Assembly (NCBI GenBank): GCA_029216955.1
Contig: JANAVB010003400.1
Coordinates: 18,245,451 to 18,309,450, forward strand
Direction of reading: 5' to 3'
DNA length: 64,000 bases
DNA from: Iris pallida
Taxonomy: Eukaryota; Streptophyta; Magnoliopsida; Asparagales; Iridaceae
Positions 1 through 10,154 of the stretch are shown here, in pieces. Numbering within the stretch: position 1 is the first letter of the stretch; each line of letters opens with the position of its first letter. A program made the position numbers and the translations under genes. A model generated the notes under the pieces. The model was not told the DNA's origin. It searched no databases and was given only the letters and a program-made list of their open reading frames with translations.

Positions 1-1531
1 ATTCGACACGAGGAATATACTCTATCTACTCCCACAAGGCCGTTACCAGTAAGTATATTGAGCCTTACTGATAATGACTCGGGCTCCAGTCCTATCCCTG
101 TTGCGAATCGTGCAGACATAAATGAATGCGAAGCACCTAAATCAAATAATACTGATGCTGGAAAAGAGTTGACGAGAATGGTACCTGCCACCACCTCACC
201 TGATGCTAATTCTTCTGCTACGGTCAGAGCCATAGCCTGACCTTGTCCTCTTGTTGCTGGTCCCCTCTGCTGGAAACCCCTCTGCCGATTCTGATTCTGA
301 GCTTGGGCATACTGCTGAGCCTGAGGCGGCAATGGCCTCGGAGGCTGGTTCTGCTGTAGCAATGGTGCTGGACCCCTAACCGATGGACTGGTTAGGTTTG
401 ACGATGATGAACTAGCTCTATTCGGACAGGACCCTATCTTATGGTCCGGTGCCCCACAAGCCAAGCACAATCCCTGTGCTCTGCGACATTCTGATACTAC
501 ATGTCCTGGCTTCCCACAATGAGTGCAGCCCACTGCGAAAGACTGCTTCTGCTGCTGAGGATACGTCGGTGTCGAGTGCTGAACTGACGAAACTGTGGTC
601 GCCCTCCTAGGAGCTCCAATAGTCAAAGCCCTAGCTGTCGGGGCTGGTGCTGATGACTGGGACATCTGCCCATGAGACCTCTTCCGTCCTCCGCTTCTAT
701 GTACAATCCTCTGTGAAGTATACTCATGCCTCTTTGTTGCTCGCAAGACGACATCAAAAGTCTGGTGCTCGAACAGCTCTACTGATATAATAATCTCCAG
801 GTGGAGCCCCTGCTGGAATCGCTGGGCTCGATCCAACTCGGTTGCCACCAAGGTAGGAGCAAACCGACTAAGTCTAGAAAACTCGGCCGCATATCCATCG
901 ACCGTCCTTTCCATTTGCTTAAGATTAGTGAATCTCGTCTGCAGATCATACCGAGCTATTGCGTCAAAGTACTTGGTCTAGAACTTATTGCTGAATAGCG
1001 CCCATGAGACAGGCTTCGGTAATCCAACTACTAGCATCGTCCACCAGCTGCGGGCTAAATCCAATAACTGCAAGCGCATAACGGCCACCTTCTCTCCCTC
1101 GAAAATCCTGGCTGCCTTCAGGATAACTTTTATCTCCTGAAGCCACGCATCAGCGGCGATAGCATCTTCACTGCCTTCAAAGAAAGGAGGGTTCAGACGC
1201 TTGAAGCTGTTGGCCGCGTTGTTCCCTTGGTAACCAACTCTGCCCATGGCATCTTGTACCGTCTGGTACAGGGCATCGCCCCGACGATCTTGAGATGCAA
1301 GCAATTCCCTGATGAGTCCCACCAGGGTTCCATTATCAGGCTCTGCAGGCTGGACTGGCTGAACTGGTGGCTCTTGACCCCGATAGGCATGACTCTGGAG
1401 GCTACCCCTGAATGCTGGGCTTGGTCTCCAGGTTGCTGCTGGCTCACTGGAGGTGCTCCGCCTTGCTGATCGGTAGGACCAGGAATAATACCGCTGAAGT
1501 AACGATATGGGGAACAATAAGGAAGGACCAT
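1..1531 (-). pseudogene. Ty3/gypsy gag and start of protease (element X), broken
   Basis: Gag packages retrotransposon RNA and the aspartic protease cuts the polyprotein. On the minus strand the likely start is the ATG at 1531. After a Pro/Gln-rich N-terminus the frame shifts near 1395 and the capsid-like part follows, with an SWW motif before 978. A TAG at 978-980 interrupts the same frame, which then resumes. Two CCHC zinc knuckles follow (spacing C-X2-C-X4-H-X4-C, about 430-540), then a Gln-rich linker. The protease begins near 240; its active-site triplet is D-L-G where D-S/T-G is expected. The window edge cuts the gene, so RT and integrase would lie to the left. Neighbours: primer region and LTR of the same element at 1660-4435. 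Domain order is seen; the assignment to a chromovirus-like gypsy element is from family knowledge. Not translatable as one protein. Confidence 0.85.
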
Positions 1532-1663
1532 GATAGATCGAGGATATAAACATGTGATCAGATCAAGATTTCGGAAAGATTGAAAGTCACGAGTAGAGAT
1601 CAAAGGCGAGTGCTGATTGAGACATCTATCTCGTAAAACCCTCACATATCTTGATTTACAAGA

Positions 1664-1688
1664 CCTGCATGGGCCACCACTTAAACCG
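1664..1688 (-). promoter_or_regulatory. Post-LTR leader block, possible primer-binding region of X
   Basis: Immediately inside the LTR end (minus strand ...CATGACA) the sequence contains AGTGGTGGCCCATGCAGG. The same block follows the LTR end in elements A and C, with small changes in C, and a variant is found in B. Its position is that of a primer-binding site, but it does not match the usual initiator-tRNA-Met site (TGGTATCAGAGC). Which tRNA, if any, pairs with it is unknown. Confidence 0.5.
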
Positions 1689-4435
1689 TGTCATGCCCCA
1701 GAACCAGAATACTGGAGAGCGGAGGATAGACACAGCCAGCTACGTATATTAAAGTGAATTCTACCTCGACATACGGTCACGGCTGTCTAGATACATGAGG
1801 GTTTAACTACAAGCCAATAGTCTCTTAAGGTCAAGAACAAGCCTAGTGTCTCAATCTCAAGCAAGCAAGTAAATGTAACAAGATGGTAGATCATCAGACA
1901 TACAAGGTAAGGCGTTCCATACATTACATATTCAAATGATCATGAAGCTAGTCATACAAAATGCGAAGACTAGCAAGAGTTAAAGTCATACATGATCAAC
2001 CCTAGGATTTGTCAACCATGATACAGTCCTTAGGCAGACATGAATGTAAATTTAACACGAGCTAACACTTGCTCGGCGGCTAAACGCCTGAAAAGAATAA
2101 TTTATAATAGAGTGGAAGAGCAAAATAAAACCCCACTTGTTGCCAGGGTTGCGCCTAGTGTTCACCATCTGACTGGAAGGCTGGGAGATCCTCGGGTGTT
2201 ACTCCGAAATCTGGCCATACAAAACCAGCTGGTTCAGACCCTAGAAAGAGCAAGTACCACAAGGGAGGCTTCACTTAAGAACTAAAACCAGCATATTAGC
2301 ACATAAAGACATAAATGATAACAAAAGACATGAGTTAGAGAAACAAAGCGATAAACGATAAGATAACTAAAGTACTAATCCAGTAACCAAGTTAAAACTC
2401 GTAAACTAAACAAGGACCGGGGTTGTAACCCTTCACCAGAACAGAACTTAGTTTTCAACCAATTATCGATATGTGAAGTATAATAGTAACATGTTGGAAT
2501 AACCATATACTGGTCTTGTCTAAGCAAGACCAGACGGGACTCCATCCATCAATCACGGTCAAGCAATGAGTACGACTTGATACTTTAACTAACTAGGGTT
2601 ATCACAAGCTTAGTTATTAACAAGATGCATTGAGATGTTCCAACAGCCACAAGCCCTGCAGTCTTAATCCAGGTTATCCGATCATAAGTTGAGAGAGTTG
2701 GATTAGGTGGCTTGGGGGTGCAACACATGACAGTGTGCTGGAAATGTGTCCTACTCGACGACAGTCTACAAGTCCAATTAGAGCGCCCAGATAACGGAAC
2801 TGCCTGTAGCTGGGAAATCTCTTCATGAACTACTTGATCAATCTAGTCATTATCCTAGTCATAATCAGTATGAATCCCTGACCATGGTAATCAGGAATTC
2901 ATGTCCTAGACATGATACAAGACGAGACACGTAGCTTATACAAGCACAAACACCCACGGTGTCAAGACAAGAGTTACTTAGCAATTCAAGATAGCCGTCA
3001 AAACAACATATCAAGGTTATCATGTTAGGTTGCTTATCAAGATTTCTTATCAAGGCAAGGGTGCGTCACAACAGACCACCATCAAGAATTATCCTATCAA
3101 ATTACTTGTCAAGAGTGCACCACGATGGATCACTATCAAGAGTTATCATGTAAAGTCATAACGTCATGTCTTGTCCAGATTATCATCTCAATATTGCTTG
3201 TCTAGGGTGCACCATAACGGGCCACCGTCAAGAGTTATCATTCAATTAACATGTCATGCTCACATCGTGTTCATGCCGAGTTCATATCGAAAAGGCGTAA
3301 GGATATAAAATGGGTGCAAAAAATCATAAAAGGAAAACCTGGGGGACATCATGCGCCCAAGGGGTGCATGCGTCCAGGGCTATGCGCCTACATATGTGAG
3401 TGAGACAGGGGGTATCATGGAGAGACAATGGATTGGGAAGGCATGCACCTGGAGCTATGCGCCCAGGGCTATGCACCGACATATATGCGTCTGCATATAT
3501 GCACCCAAAGAGTGGAGCCAGGATGACTTGGAGGAAGTCAAGAGACTCACTCTATGACAAGTGTGCTGACAGGGTCTATACGCCCAAGGAAAGAGACGAT
3601 GCACTTGTGCGCATGCAAAGTTATGCACCCAAGCCAGGGTGGGCCTAGGCAACATGCGCCCATAGGGCATGCGCCCAAGAGAAGGGGAGTCTAGGACACA
3701 TGTGCCCAAGAGGAGGCATGCGCCCAGGGTACTATGCGCCCAGCGCCCATGCGCCCACATAAATCGTGGACGCATAGTTATGCGCCATCACTGTTCTTCT
3801 TCTCCAAAATTTCGAGAAGAAGGCCTTGGAACCCATGAATTTCAAACTCCCATAACTTGGTCAAAACACAATGAAATCTAACTTTTCAAAAGTCTAAGTT
3901 GTGTAAAATCAAATTCTCTACCACATGGAACTCTTAGTTTTCGAAAACAAGATGGTTTGATAGATCAAAACCCAAGAAAACTCCAAAAAGGTGTATAGTC
4001 AGATCTACAATAATATATACATGAAAATACAAAATGACAAGAACTAAAGTAGCTTAGAATGTTGCATAGAAGAGATTAGAACAATAAAATGGAGGGTTCC
4101 TTCATGAAGCAAGTTGCACTTGCCTATGGAGGGGGAGAGGTTTTAATGGAGAAGAAGAAAAAGAAGTTATGAGAAATAATGAAGAGAGAGAAAAAGTAGG
4201 TGGGTTTGTAAAGAAAAAAGGGGAGGGGGTTTAACATGATGAACCAAAGGGAATAAACCAAGCCAAACCAAAATGAACCAAATCAAACCATGATATGCCA
4301 TGATGAACCTAAGCAAGATTAAACCAAAATTAGCTAGCAAGGCAGGAGAAGTAAAAATACGTGTCAGGATTCCGTATACGTATACTGGAAATACGTATAA
4401 CGAAAAACGCGGATGACAAAAGACATGCTGGTACT
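1689..4435 (-). mobile_element. 5' LTR of gypsy element X, truncated
   Basis: The LTR edge is TGTCATGCCCCAGAACC at 1689; the same start (TGTCACACCCCAGAACC) opens the LTR of element Y at 59465, and the two share blocks further in (for example the leading 1689-1900 against 59465-59660, and the AG-rich part near 4130-4190 against 62330-62390). By comparison with Y the LTR should run on to a TGT...TG edge, but near 4435 it changes to Tat-type repeats, so its U3 start is missing. It contains partial repeats of a unit beginning GTGCACCACGATGG (about 3060-3245) and the ATGCGCCCA cluster. No gene inside. Boundary on the right is approximate. Confidence 0.7.
3350..3790. repeat. Cluster of the word ATGCGCCCA in the LTR of X
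   Basis: About sixteen exact or near copies of ATGCGCCCA(AG) occur in 440 bases, for example at 3352, 3457, 3654, 3669, 3718, 3734 and 3749, all in the same orientation on the plus strand. Spacing is irregular, so this is not a simple tandem array. Short open frames across it are a by-product (ATG is in the word). The same word is clustered in the LTR and ORF1 of element D2. Confidence 0.8.
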
Positions 4436-5260
4436 CCCTCAAACCATCAAATCTTCCAAACTACCGAGTTATGTACACCAAGTACCTCTGAACTCACACT
4501 CTATCGCATCTTCCTGAGTGGCGAGTCATGTATGATGATACCTCTGAACTCCCACTCTAATGCTTTATCACACAGGAGTCTGCCCAGCTTATCGTTATCA
4601 CTGAGTAAACTTCATGTTTCTGATTATCGTGTATCACGTCCATATTACCTCTGATACCGACAGTCTCTTGACTTAACACCTGTACCCAACCCGGGATAAA
4701 AGACATGGTGTTAAGACCACAAAACCTATCACGTCCATATTACCTCTGTTGGTTTTGTCTCAAAATCTATTACTCGCACTACCAGTGCACAGAAAAGTAA
4801 TAGGTCCACCAAAAAAATTATTCTTGATTATCGTGTATCACGTCCATATTACCTCTGATATCGATAGTCTCTTGACTTAGCACCTGTACCCAACCTAGGA
4901 TAAAAGACATGGTGTTAAGACCACAAAACCTGTCACGTCCATATTACCTCTGTTAGGTTTTGTTTCAAATCTATTACCCGCACTGCCAGTACGCAAAAGG
5001 GTAATAGGTCCACAGAAGTTATCCTAATCTATTACTCGCACCATCGGTGTACCAAATAGTAGTAGGTCCATAAAATATCCTTCAAATCTATTTGCTCGCA
5101 TTTCCAGATGCACAAAAGGGCAATAGGTCCACAAAAAGTCCCCTAGTGGGATGTCCTTTATCATACACAAATGCTGTATTAGGCCCCTAGTACAAGCACC
5201 ACAGATACTACAAATAAAGGATGGAGTGAATGTATTCTGTTTATTCAAAATTAGTTACAT
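4436..5260 (+). repeat. Tat-type 3' untranslated hairpin repeats, block I
   Basis: The block repeats three modules. Type I: CACGTCCATATTACCTCTG held between complementary arms (4719-4726 with 4751-4758; 4826-4839 with 4857-4869; 4923-4931 with 4955-4963). Type II: outer arms ending in AATAGGTCC around a smaller hairpin (4767-4803, 4971-5007, 5029-5065, 5088-5126). Type III: CTTAACACC 4672-4680 with GGTGTTAAG 4707-4715, repeated at 4876-4919. The order matches 19990-20270, which adjoins Tat relics, so I read it as a detached Tat 3' region. Repeats between pol and the 3' LTR are known for Tat elements; the hairpin organisation is what I see here. Confidence 0.8.
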
Positions 5261-5862
5261 TCATAGGACTACATCAACAGCAATAAGAAAAGAAAGGAAA
5301 ATCTAGCAATATATAGTTTGGTCAGTTTGACAGCACTTCGCCTTCATCAAAAAGCAGTTTCGTGGCCCTCGAAAGAAGTCATATTTTACTGCTGAGAAGC
5401 AAACAAGGCTATCGAATCTCCAAGGAGATGCACAGAGGAGGGCAAATATAGCATGCTTTTCTCCCCTCCGTATTACGGATACCTTAGCCTCGTTCCTCCA
5501 AAAGACCATACCTTCAAAACAATATCCCTTATGGTGATTTTGTCTACTTGGAGAGACGTAAAAACAGGGCTTTCATGATGACGCCTGACCACTGTCCGAC
5601 TCTCTGATGTATAAAGGTTCTTTCTACCATCTGGGGAAAACTCTTTCGAAATATGGGGAGTTCTGAGTTGTCTGATGTGTATGCCAAAGTGGCGCGGTGA
5701 AAACTCTTCCGAAGCTTGGGGAGTTCTGAGCTATCTGATGTGTATGTCAGAATGGTGCATCTTCACTCTATCGCCGATACCGGTCCTGGAGAAATTTGCT
5801 AGCCGGATCCCTAAAAAAAAGCGGGTTAGCACTCAGAAGAAAATAACATGCGGCCTAGTTAT
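5261..5862. other. Unassigned stretch with a 63-base tandem duplication
   Basis: No coding pattern or known element recognised. Around 5641-5760 a segment beginning CTCTTTCGAA...GGGGAGTTCTGAG is repeated once with a period of 63 bases and several substitutions. The stretch probably belongs to the same decayed Tat 3' region as its neighbours, by position only. Confidence 0.4.
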
Positions 5863-5897
5863 GAGGGATGCACATACAGCTTAAAAACATGAGACGT

Positions 5898-6065
5898 ATG
5901 CGGCTCAGTCTTAAAGCACTTATGCGGTTCTATTATGCAATGTTCATGCGGCTAAGCCATGAGGCATTTATGCGGATCAGTTATGAGATGTATATGCGGT
6001 TTGGTCATGAGGCATCCATGCGGTTCAGCCATGAAGCACTCATATGGCTCAGGTATGAGGTATCC
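5898..6065 (+). repeat. 24-base minisatellite built on ATGCGG
   Basis: Seven units of 24 bases start at 5898, 5922, 5946, 5970, 5994, 6018 and 6042. Each begins with ATGCGG or a one-to-two-base variant and continues like TTCAGCCATGAGGC. Because 24 is a multiple of three the array is open in one frame and would encode an eight-residue repeat (MRxSHEAx), but no start context or domain supports a protein. ATGCGG words recur in the LTR of element Z. Confidence 0.8.
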
Positions 6066-6222
6066 ATAAAGGTCAGTGGCACTTAAACGGCTCAACCCAT
6101 ACGGCCCCATCATACAGAACACATGCAGTCCCATGAGATGGAGGATATATCGATCATGCCCAAAGCATAAAGGCAATCTATGACAAGCCTGTGCATAAAA
6201 TATTCTATATGGCCATTCAAAT

Positions 6223-6369
6223 TTAAGCCATCGCTTTCCCACCGTCCATACCCTTAACGGGGGGTTGCACGTCAGGATGAACGGGAGGAGAGTTTGCAGC
6301 TCTCGACGGAGAGGCGATTCCCTTCCCTTTGGTCGTAGCGCTAGTCAACTTGGAAGCTTTCGGATCCAT
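6223..6369 (-). pseudogene. Start of an antisense ORF in a Tat 3' region
   Basis: Tat-lineage elements may carry an extra ORF in antisense between pol and the 3' LTR, of unknown function. Here a 48-residue minus-strand frame begins with an ATG at 6369 (MDPKASKL...), rich in Ser, Lys and Pro, and stops at 6223. I chose this ATG over the one at 6453 because a TATA box at 6453-6460 lies where transcription would start downstream of the upper ATG. The rest of the frame is not recognisable to the left. The coiled-coil relic at 19190-19990 may be the body of the same kind of ORF. Assignment is inference. Confidence 0.35.
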
Positions 6370-6452
6370 GGCTAACCGGGACAGAAAAGATGACGAAGAT
6401 GATGAAGATGCAGGAGAAAATGTTGAAAGAAGAACTCTCTCCGTATGGCCCA

Positions 6453-6460
6453 TATTTATA
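6453..6460 (-). promoter_or_regulatory. TATA box for the antisense ORF
   Basis: The minus strand reads CTATAAATATGG, a good plant TATA box, 84 bases before the ATG at 6369. Upstream of it a 72-base segment (6507-6650, ATTAAAGATAATGA... with TTGGGGATTTT) is present twice, as promoter repeats often are. Confidence 0.45.
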
Positions 6461-6712
6461 GCTCTTCAAAGTGGAAACAAATGAACGTCGCGTCGGTTAT
6501 CATGAAATTAAAGATAATGACAATACTTGGGGATTTTTATCCTTAATAACCGTTATCGCCGCTTCGATTCTCGTATCCATTAAAGATAATGATGACGTTT
6601 GGGGATTTTATCCGTAGTAACCGTCAGCTTTATCTCGAAAAAAGAGCCCAAATCCAAAACCAAATCAAGGCATTAAATGCAGCAGTGACAGCCGATCATA
6701 AGTATGATACGT

Positions 6713-9367
6713 GATGTATGATACATAAGTATGATGAGAATGATGTTGCTGAGAATGATGTTCCTAATCTGGGTATACATAAGTATGATACATGGCCCAC
6801 TTTCATTGGGGCTGCTGATGCTGCTGAGAATGATGTTCCTAATATGGAATTACTGGGGTTGAAGACACCCAAATCTGAAGACAAAAGCAAGTACCCCCAA
6901 ACTATCCTTATCCGTAGGGGTAAAAGGAAAGAAGTCTTGAAGGTCGACACTACCAAGGGAGATTCCAATTCTCAGGATGCTCCTGACAAATCCAAGAAGA
7001 CTTTTTCCTTTAACGAAGATGATGTTATTACCATTTTTCACACATTGATGAAGGGTAACAAACTGACATTGCCTCTACCACGATGTCCTGCAGAGGCAAA
7101 CCAACTCAACGATCCTAAGTACTGTCTTTATCACCAGTACATGCACCATCCTACCAAGGATTGCATCGTCCTGAAGAAGAAGATACAACAGTTTATCGAC
7201 AACCATTATCAACCTCGAAGCTGAAGACAAGGTCGTATCTTCTAACATGATCTCTCTTCAATTTGGTGACTTTCCTCCCACAGAAGTCCCAGATGGCGTA
7301 GTCCTAATCCCCAATGCAGTAATAGAAGTCGTCAACCTACCGCCAGCTCGCGACTCAACGTTGGTGCCACTCATGACAGAACATGGTGAGCTCATGTGGG
7401 TCCATCCAGACCTTGTGCAAGAAATTACGCAGGGGGTGGTGCCTTCCAAAACAAAGAGGGGCAAGAAATACAAGTCATGCTATATGGTGTCTTCTCCCAT
7501 TTATGAAGTTCTATCTGGCAAGACGCGATCCGAAAAGACTTACCTGCGGACTTATGACCCCGCGCAAGAAGACATAGTGCCTTCTCAAGCTCATGCTGCC
7601 CCCAAAAGTTCAGAAGCTGGTCCATCTAAGTCCTCAACTACCGACAAAGCTAAGCAGAAGGAGACGCGAATTGATATGTCTCTAAAGGCACCAACTCCCG
7701 AAGGCATGTATCGGCCTTACAACTTTGACATACTAGCACAACTGGCCAATACACCTGCCAGATTATCTTTGTTCGATCTACTGTGGCTCTCCAAAGAGAC
7801 ACGAAATGCTTTAAGTGATGCTTTACTACATGTCGACTCTTATCTTGCTGAAGTCAAAGCCCCCGCTGAAGATCTAGTCTCCTGTCCTCACTGCCATAGC
7901 ACTATAGAAATGGTGCCCAACATCACCTTTTCATAAGAGGACATGCTACTAAAAAACAATCGTCATGATAGACCTCTGTACTATACAGGATATATCGGGA
8001 CGATTAAGGTGGATAAGATGCATATCGATCCAGGTTCCTCCCTCAGCATCATCCCTAGAAGTTTATTCCATATTCTAGGGATCCCTTTGCACAAGCTGTC
8101 TGCACCCAATACAACTATCATGGCTTTCAATGCTGGGAGAAGTCATACGTTGGGCAAGATCCGTCTCAAGTGCCAGATTGGTGATCTCCGAACAGAGGTT
8201 TCTTGCTATGTAATCGATGCCAATGTGTCCTACAATGTCTTGTTGGGACGTCCGTAGATATACGAGAACATGATCGTTCCTTCTACCCTTCACCAGTTCT
8301 TCAAGTACGTCAACAGTGATGGCATCGTGAAGACGGAGTTTGCCGATGTCGATCCTTTTAAGGGTATTAAAGCCTACTATAGAGATTCAGTACTTTATCA
8401 ATCTCAGCCTCCCAAGGATGACAGCAACAAAGCTGACGATGAAGCTAAAATTAATTCATCTACCAGTGACGGTCCTCTAGTTATCCGAGTCAAAGGATGT
8501 ACTACTCCAAAAAGTACTCTAAAGCCTCTCACAATCCGGGTCAAAAAGAAGAATCCTGATATTGTCAAACCATTGACCATCACTCTCCGCAAACCAACTC
8601 GGGTGGAACCTGCTGAAGTCCATCCTCCCAATCCTGATGAGTTACCATACGTGGTGAACTTAACCAAGTCTATAACTCCTATTCCGGACAATGATGCCCT
8701 CAATGAGTATATCAAAACTCAAGCTAACGTACCTTCAGTGGATGATGTTATCCCTGAATAAGAACTTTTATACTTTCTGAGTAAAGTTTATCTTTGAATT
8801 ACTCTGATGTCTACCAATCTGTAAACCAGTACATAGATACATTGTACGCCCCAGAGCATGGTTTAGGACCACGTCTCTGCATGCCGATCATGACGCCTCG
8901 TCTGCGGGAAAAAGTCTGGCCAGAAGATATTCACTTCTTTATCGTTCCAGCTAGAAAAAAGGGTGAAGAATTGATCATCTTCGATCGAATAAATGGCGAA
9001 TGTAAGTTCGTTCTGGATTTTACTACTCCCAATTACAACACTGAAGCTGACTATGATTCAGGAAATATTTAACTTTACCTATATAGTTGGCAAGCCAATC
9101 ATATCATCCAGAACATGGGATATGATATAAAAAGTGACCAGGGACTAAACTACGGTCAAGGGCGACGATTGCCAATACGTCACTTTGCTCCTTCCGACAA
9201 ACTCGAGAACTATTATCAACGAAATAGTATTGGTTTGGGTTATGTTACTCCTCCAAGAACTTCTGAAGGATCAGACGTCGAAGTGGATCGTTGTTCTCAT
9301 TCTTCTGATTCCTGCCTCTTGGATTCAGACTCCAGCATTGGAGACATGTTCAAAGCAATTTTGTCTA
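6713..9367 (+). pseudogene. Tat gag-protease relic D1, interrupted by D2
   Basis: Collinear with the gag-protease part of D2 (12480-15070). Gag N-terminus is missing; a scrambled short duplication fills 6713-6777. Seen in order: gag C-terminal region, a C-X2-H...H...C zinc motif near 7125-7165, and an aspartic protease with D-P-G-S-S at 8027-8041. Disruptions against D2: two-base deletion near 7200, TAA 7934, TAG 8255, TAA 8759, one-base deletion near 8783, TAA 9070. Homology to D2 stops at 9367, exactly where the D2 LTR begins, so D2 seems to have inserted into this gene. No intact product. Confidence 0.85.
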
Positions 9368-10151
9368 TATAGAAGCATAAAAAAAAATTCAGCAATGAAG
9401 CCCCATGCGCCCAAACCAGTGAAGCTCCATGCATCCAGCCATTCAAACTCCATGTGCCCAAGCCAGTGAAGCTCTATGCCCCCAGCCAGTGAAGCTCCAT
9501 GCGCCCAGCCAGTGAAGCTCTATGCACCCAGCCAGTGAAGCTCCATACGCCTAAGACTAGCTTCCCCAAAAGGAGGGCGCATAGCCTGAGACATGGCTAT
9601 GCCCCCAAGTTTGACTCGGTCAAAGCCATGATCAAAACGTGCAGCGAAGCACACGGCCACGTCAGTCTCCACGAGCAGTCGTGCACCGAAGCATGCGGCC
9701 ACGTCAACACCACGACCAACCCACGATCTCGTAGCCTGCATGCGCCTACACCCTATGCGCCCAAGGCAGGACTATGCGCCCATATGAAAACCAGTGTGTT
9801 TCCTTCATGTGGGCGCATAACATCATTCCAGCTCAAGAACGACTTAAAAGGGGGTCGTATCTCTCTCCAAAACACAGAACGGAGAGCATTTTCAAGAGCC
9901 AAATTGCTGCACTTCTTGCCAGTGAGCCGAGAGTTAGCAATTTTCTTAGGTTTTCTCCCACTTTTGTAATCGGAGTGTCAACGGAGTAAAGGAGCAACTG
10001 ACGCTCGATCTCCATCGTTCCATTCCCCAGAATTCTTTTTTTGTACTCGGGGATCCTCAGCGCAGGACCTCTCAGGCATACTCGATTTGTGGTGCCTTGT
10101 GCCAATAAAGAAAAGACAGCATTTTCTTCTTCTTTTTTGTATGTGTCCACA
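9368..10151 (+). mobile_element. 5' LTR of Tat element D2
   Basis: The end is fixed by the primer site at 10156. The start is inferred from similarity with the LTR of Z: TATAGAAGCATAAAAAA at 9368 against TGTAGAAGCCTAAAAAA at 53805; the expected TG has become TA. The left part holds the ATGCGCCCA cluster. AATAAA lies at 10104-10109, a likely polyadenylation signal of the R region. No clear TATA box was seen. The matching 3' LTR is not present in the window. Confidence 0.6.
9405..9820. repeat. ATGCGCCCA word cluster with inverted copies in the D2 LTR
   Basis: Exact or near copies lie at 9409, 9452, 9500, 9523, 9738, 9754 and 9774, several in a 23-base tandem with CAGTGAAGCTC. Inverted copies (GGGCGCAT) are at 9587 and 9810. 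Arms 9774-9788 and 9804-9818 form a 15-position stem (14 Watson-Crick pairs and one G-T). Copies continue in ORF1 at 10650-10870. Confidence 0.75.
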
Positions 10152-10154
10152 AAA

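Noticed and set aside
978..1553. Using the upper start of the 191-codon minus frame as gag start
   Set aside because: The gag-like N-terminus lies in the other frame from ATG 1531; the first residues of this frame are not gag-like and reflect a frameshift near 1395.
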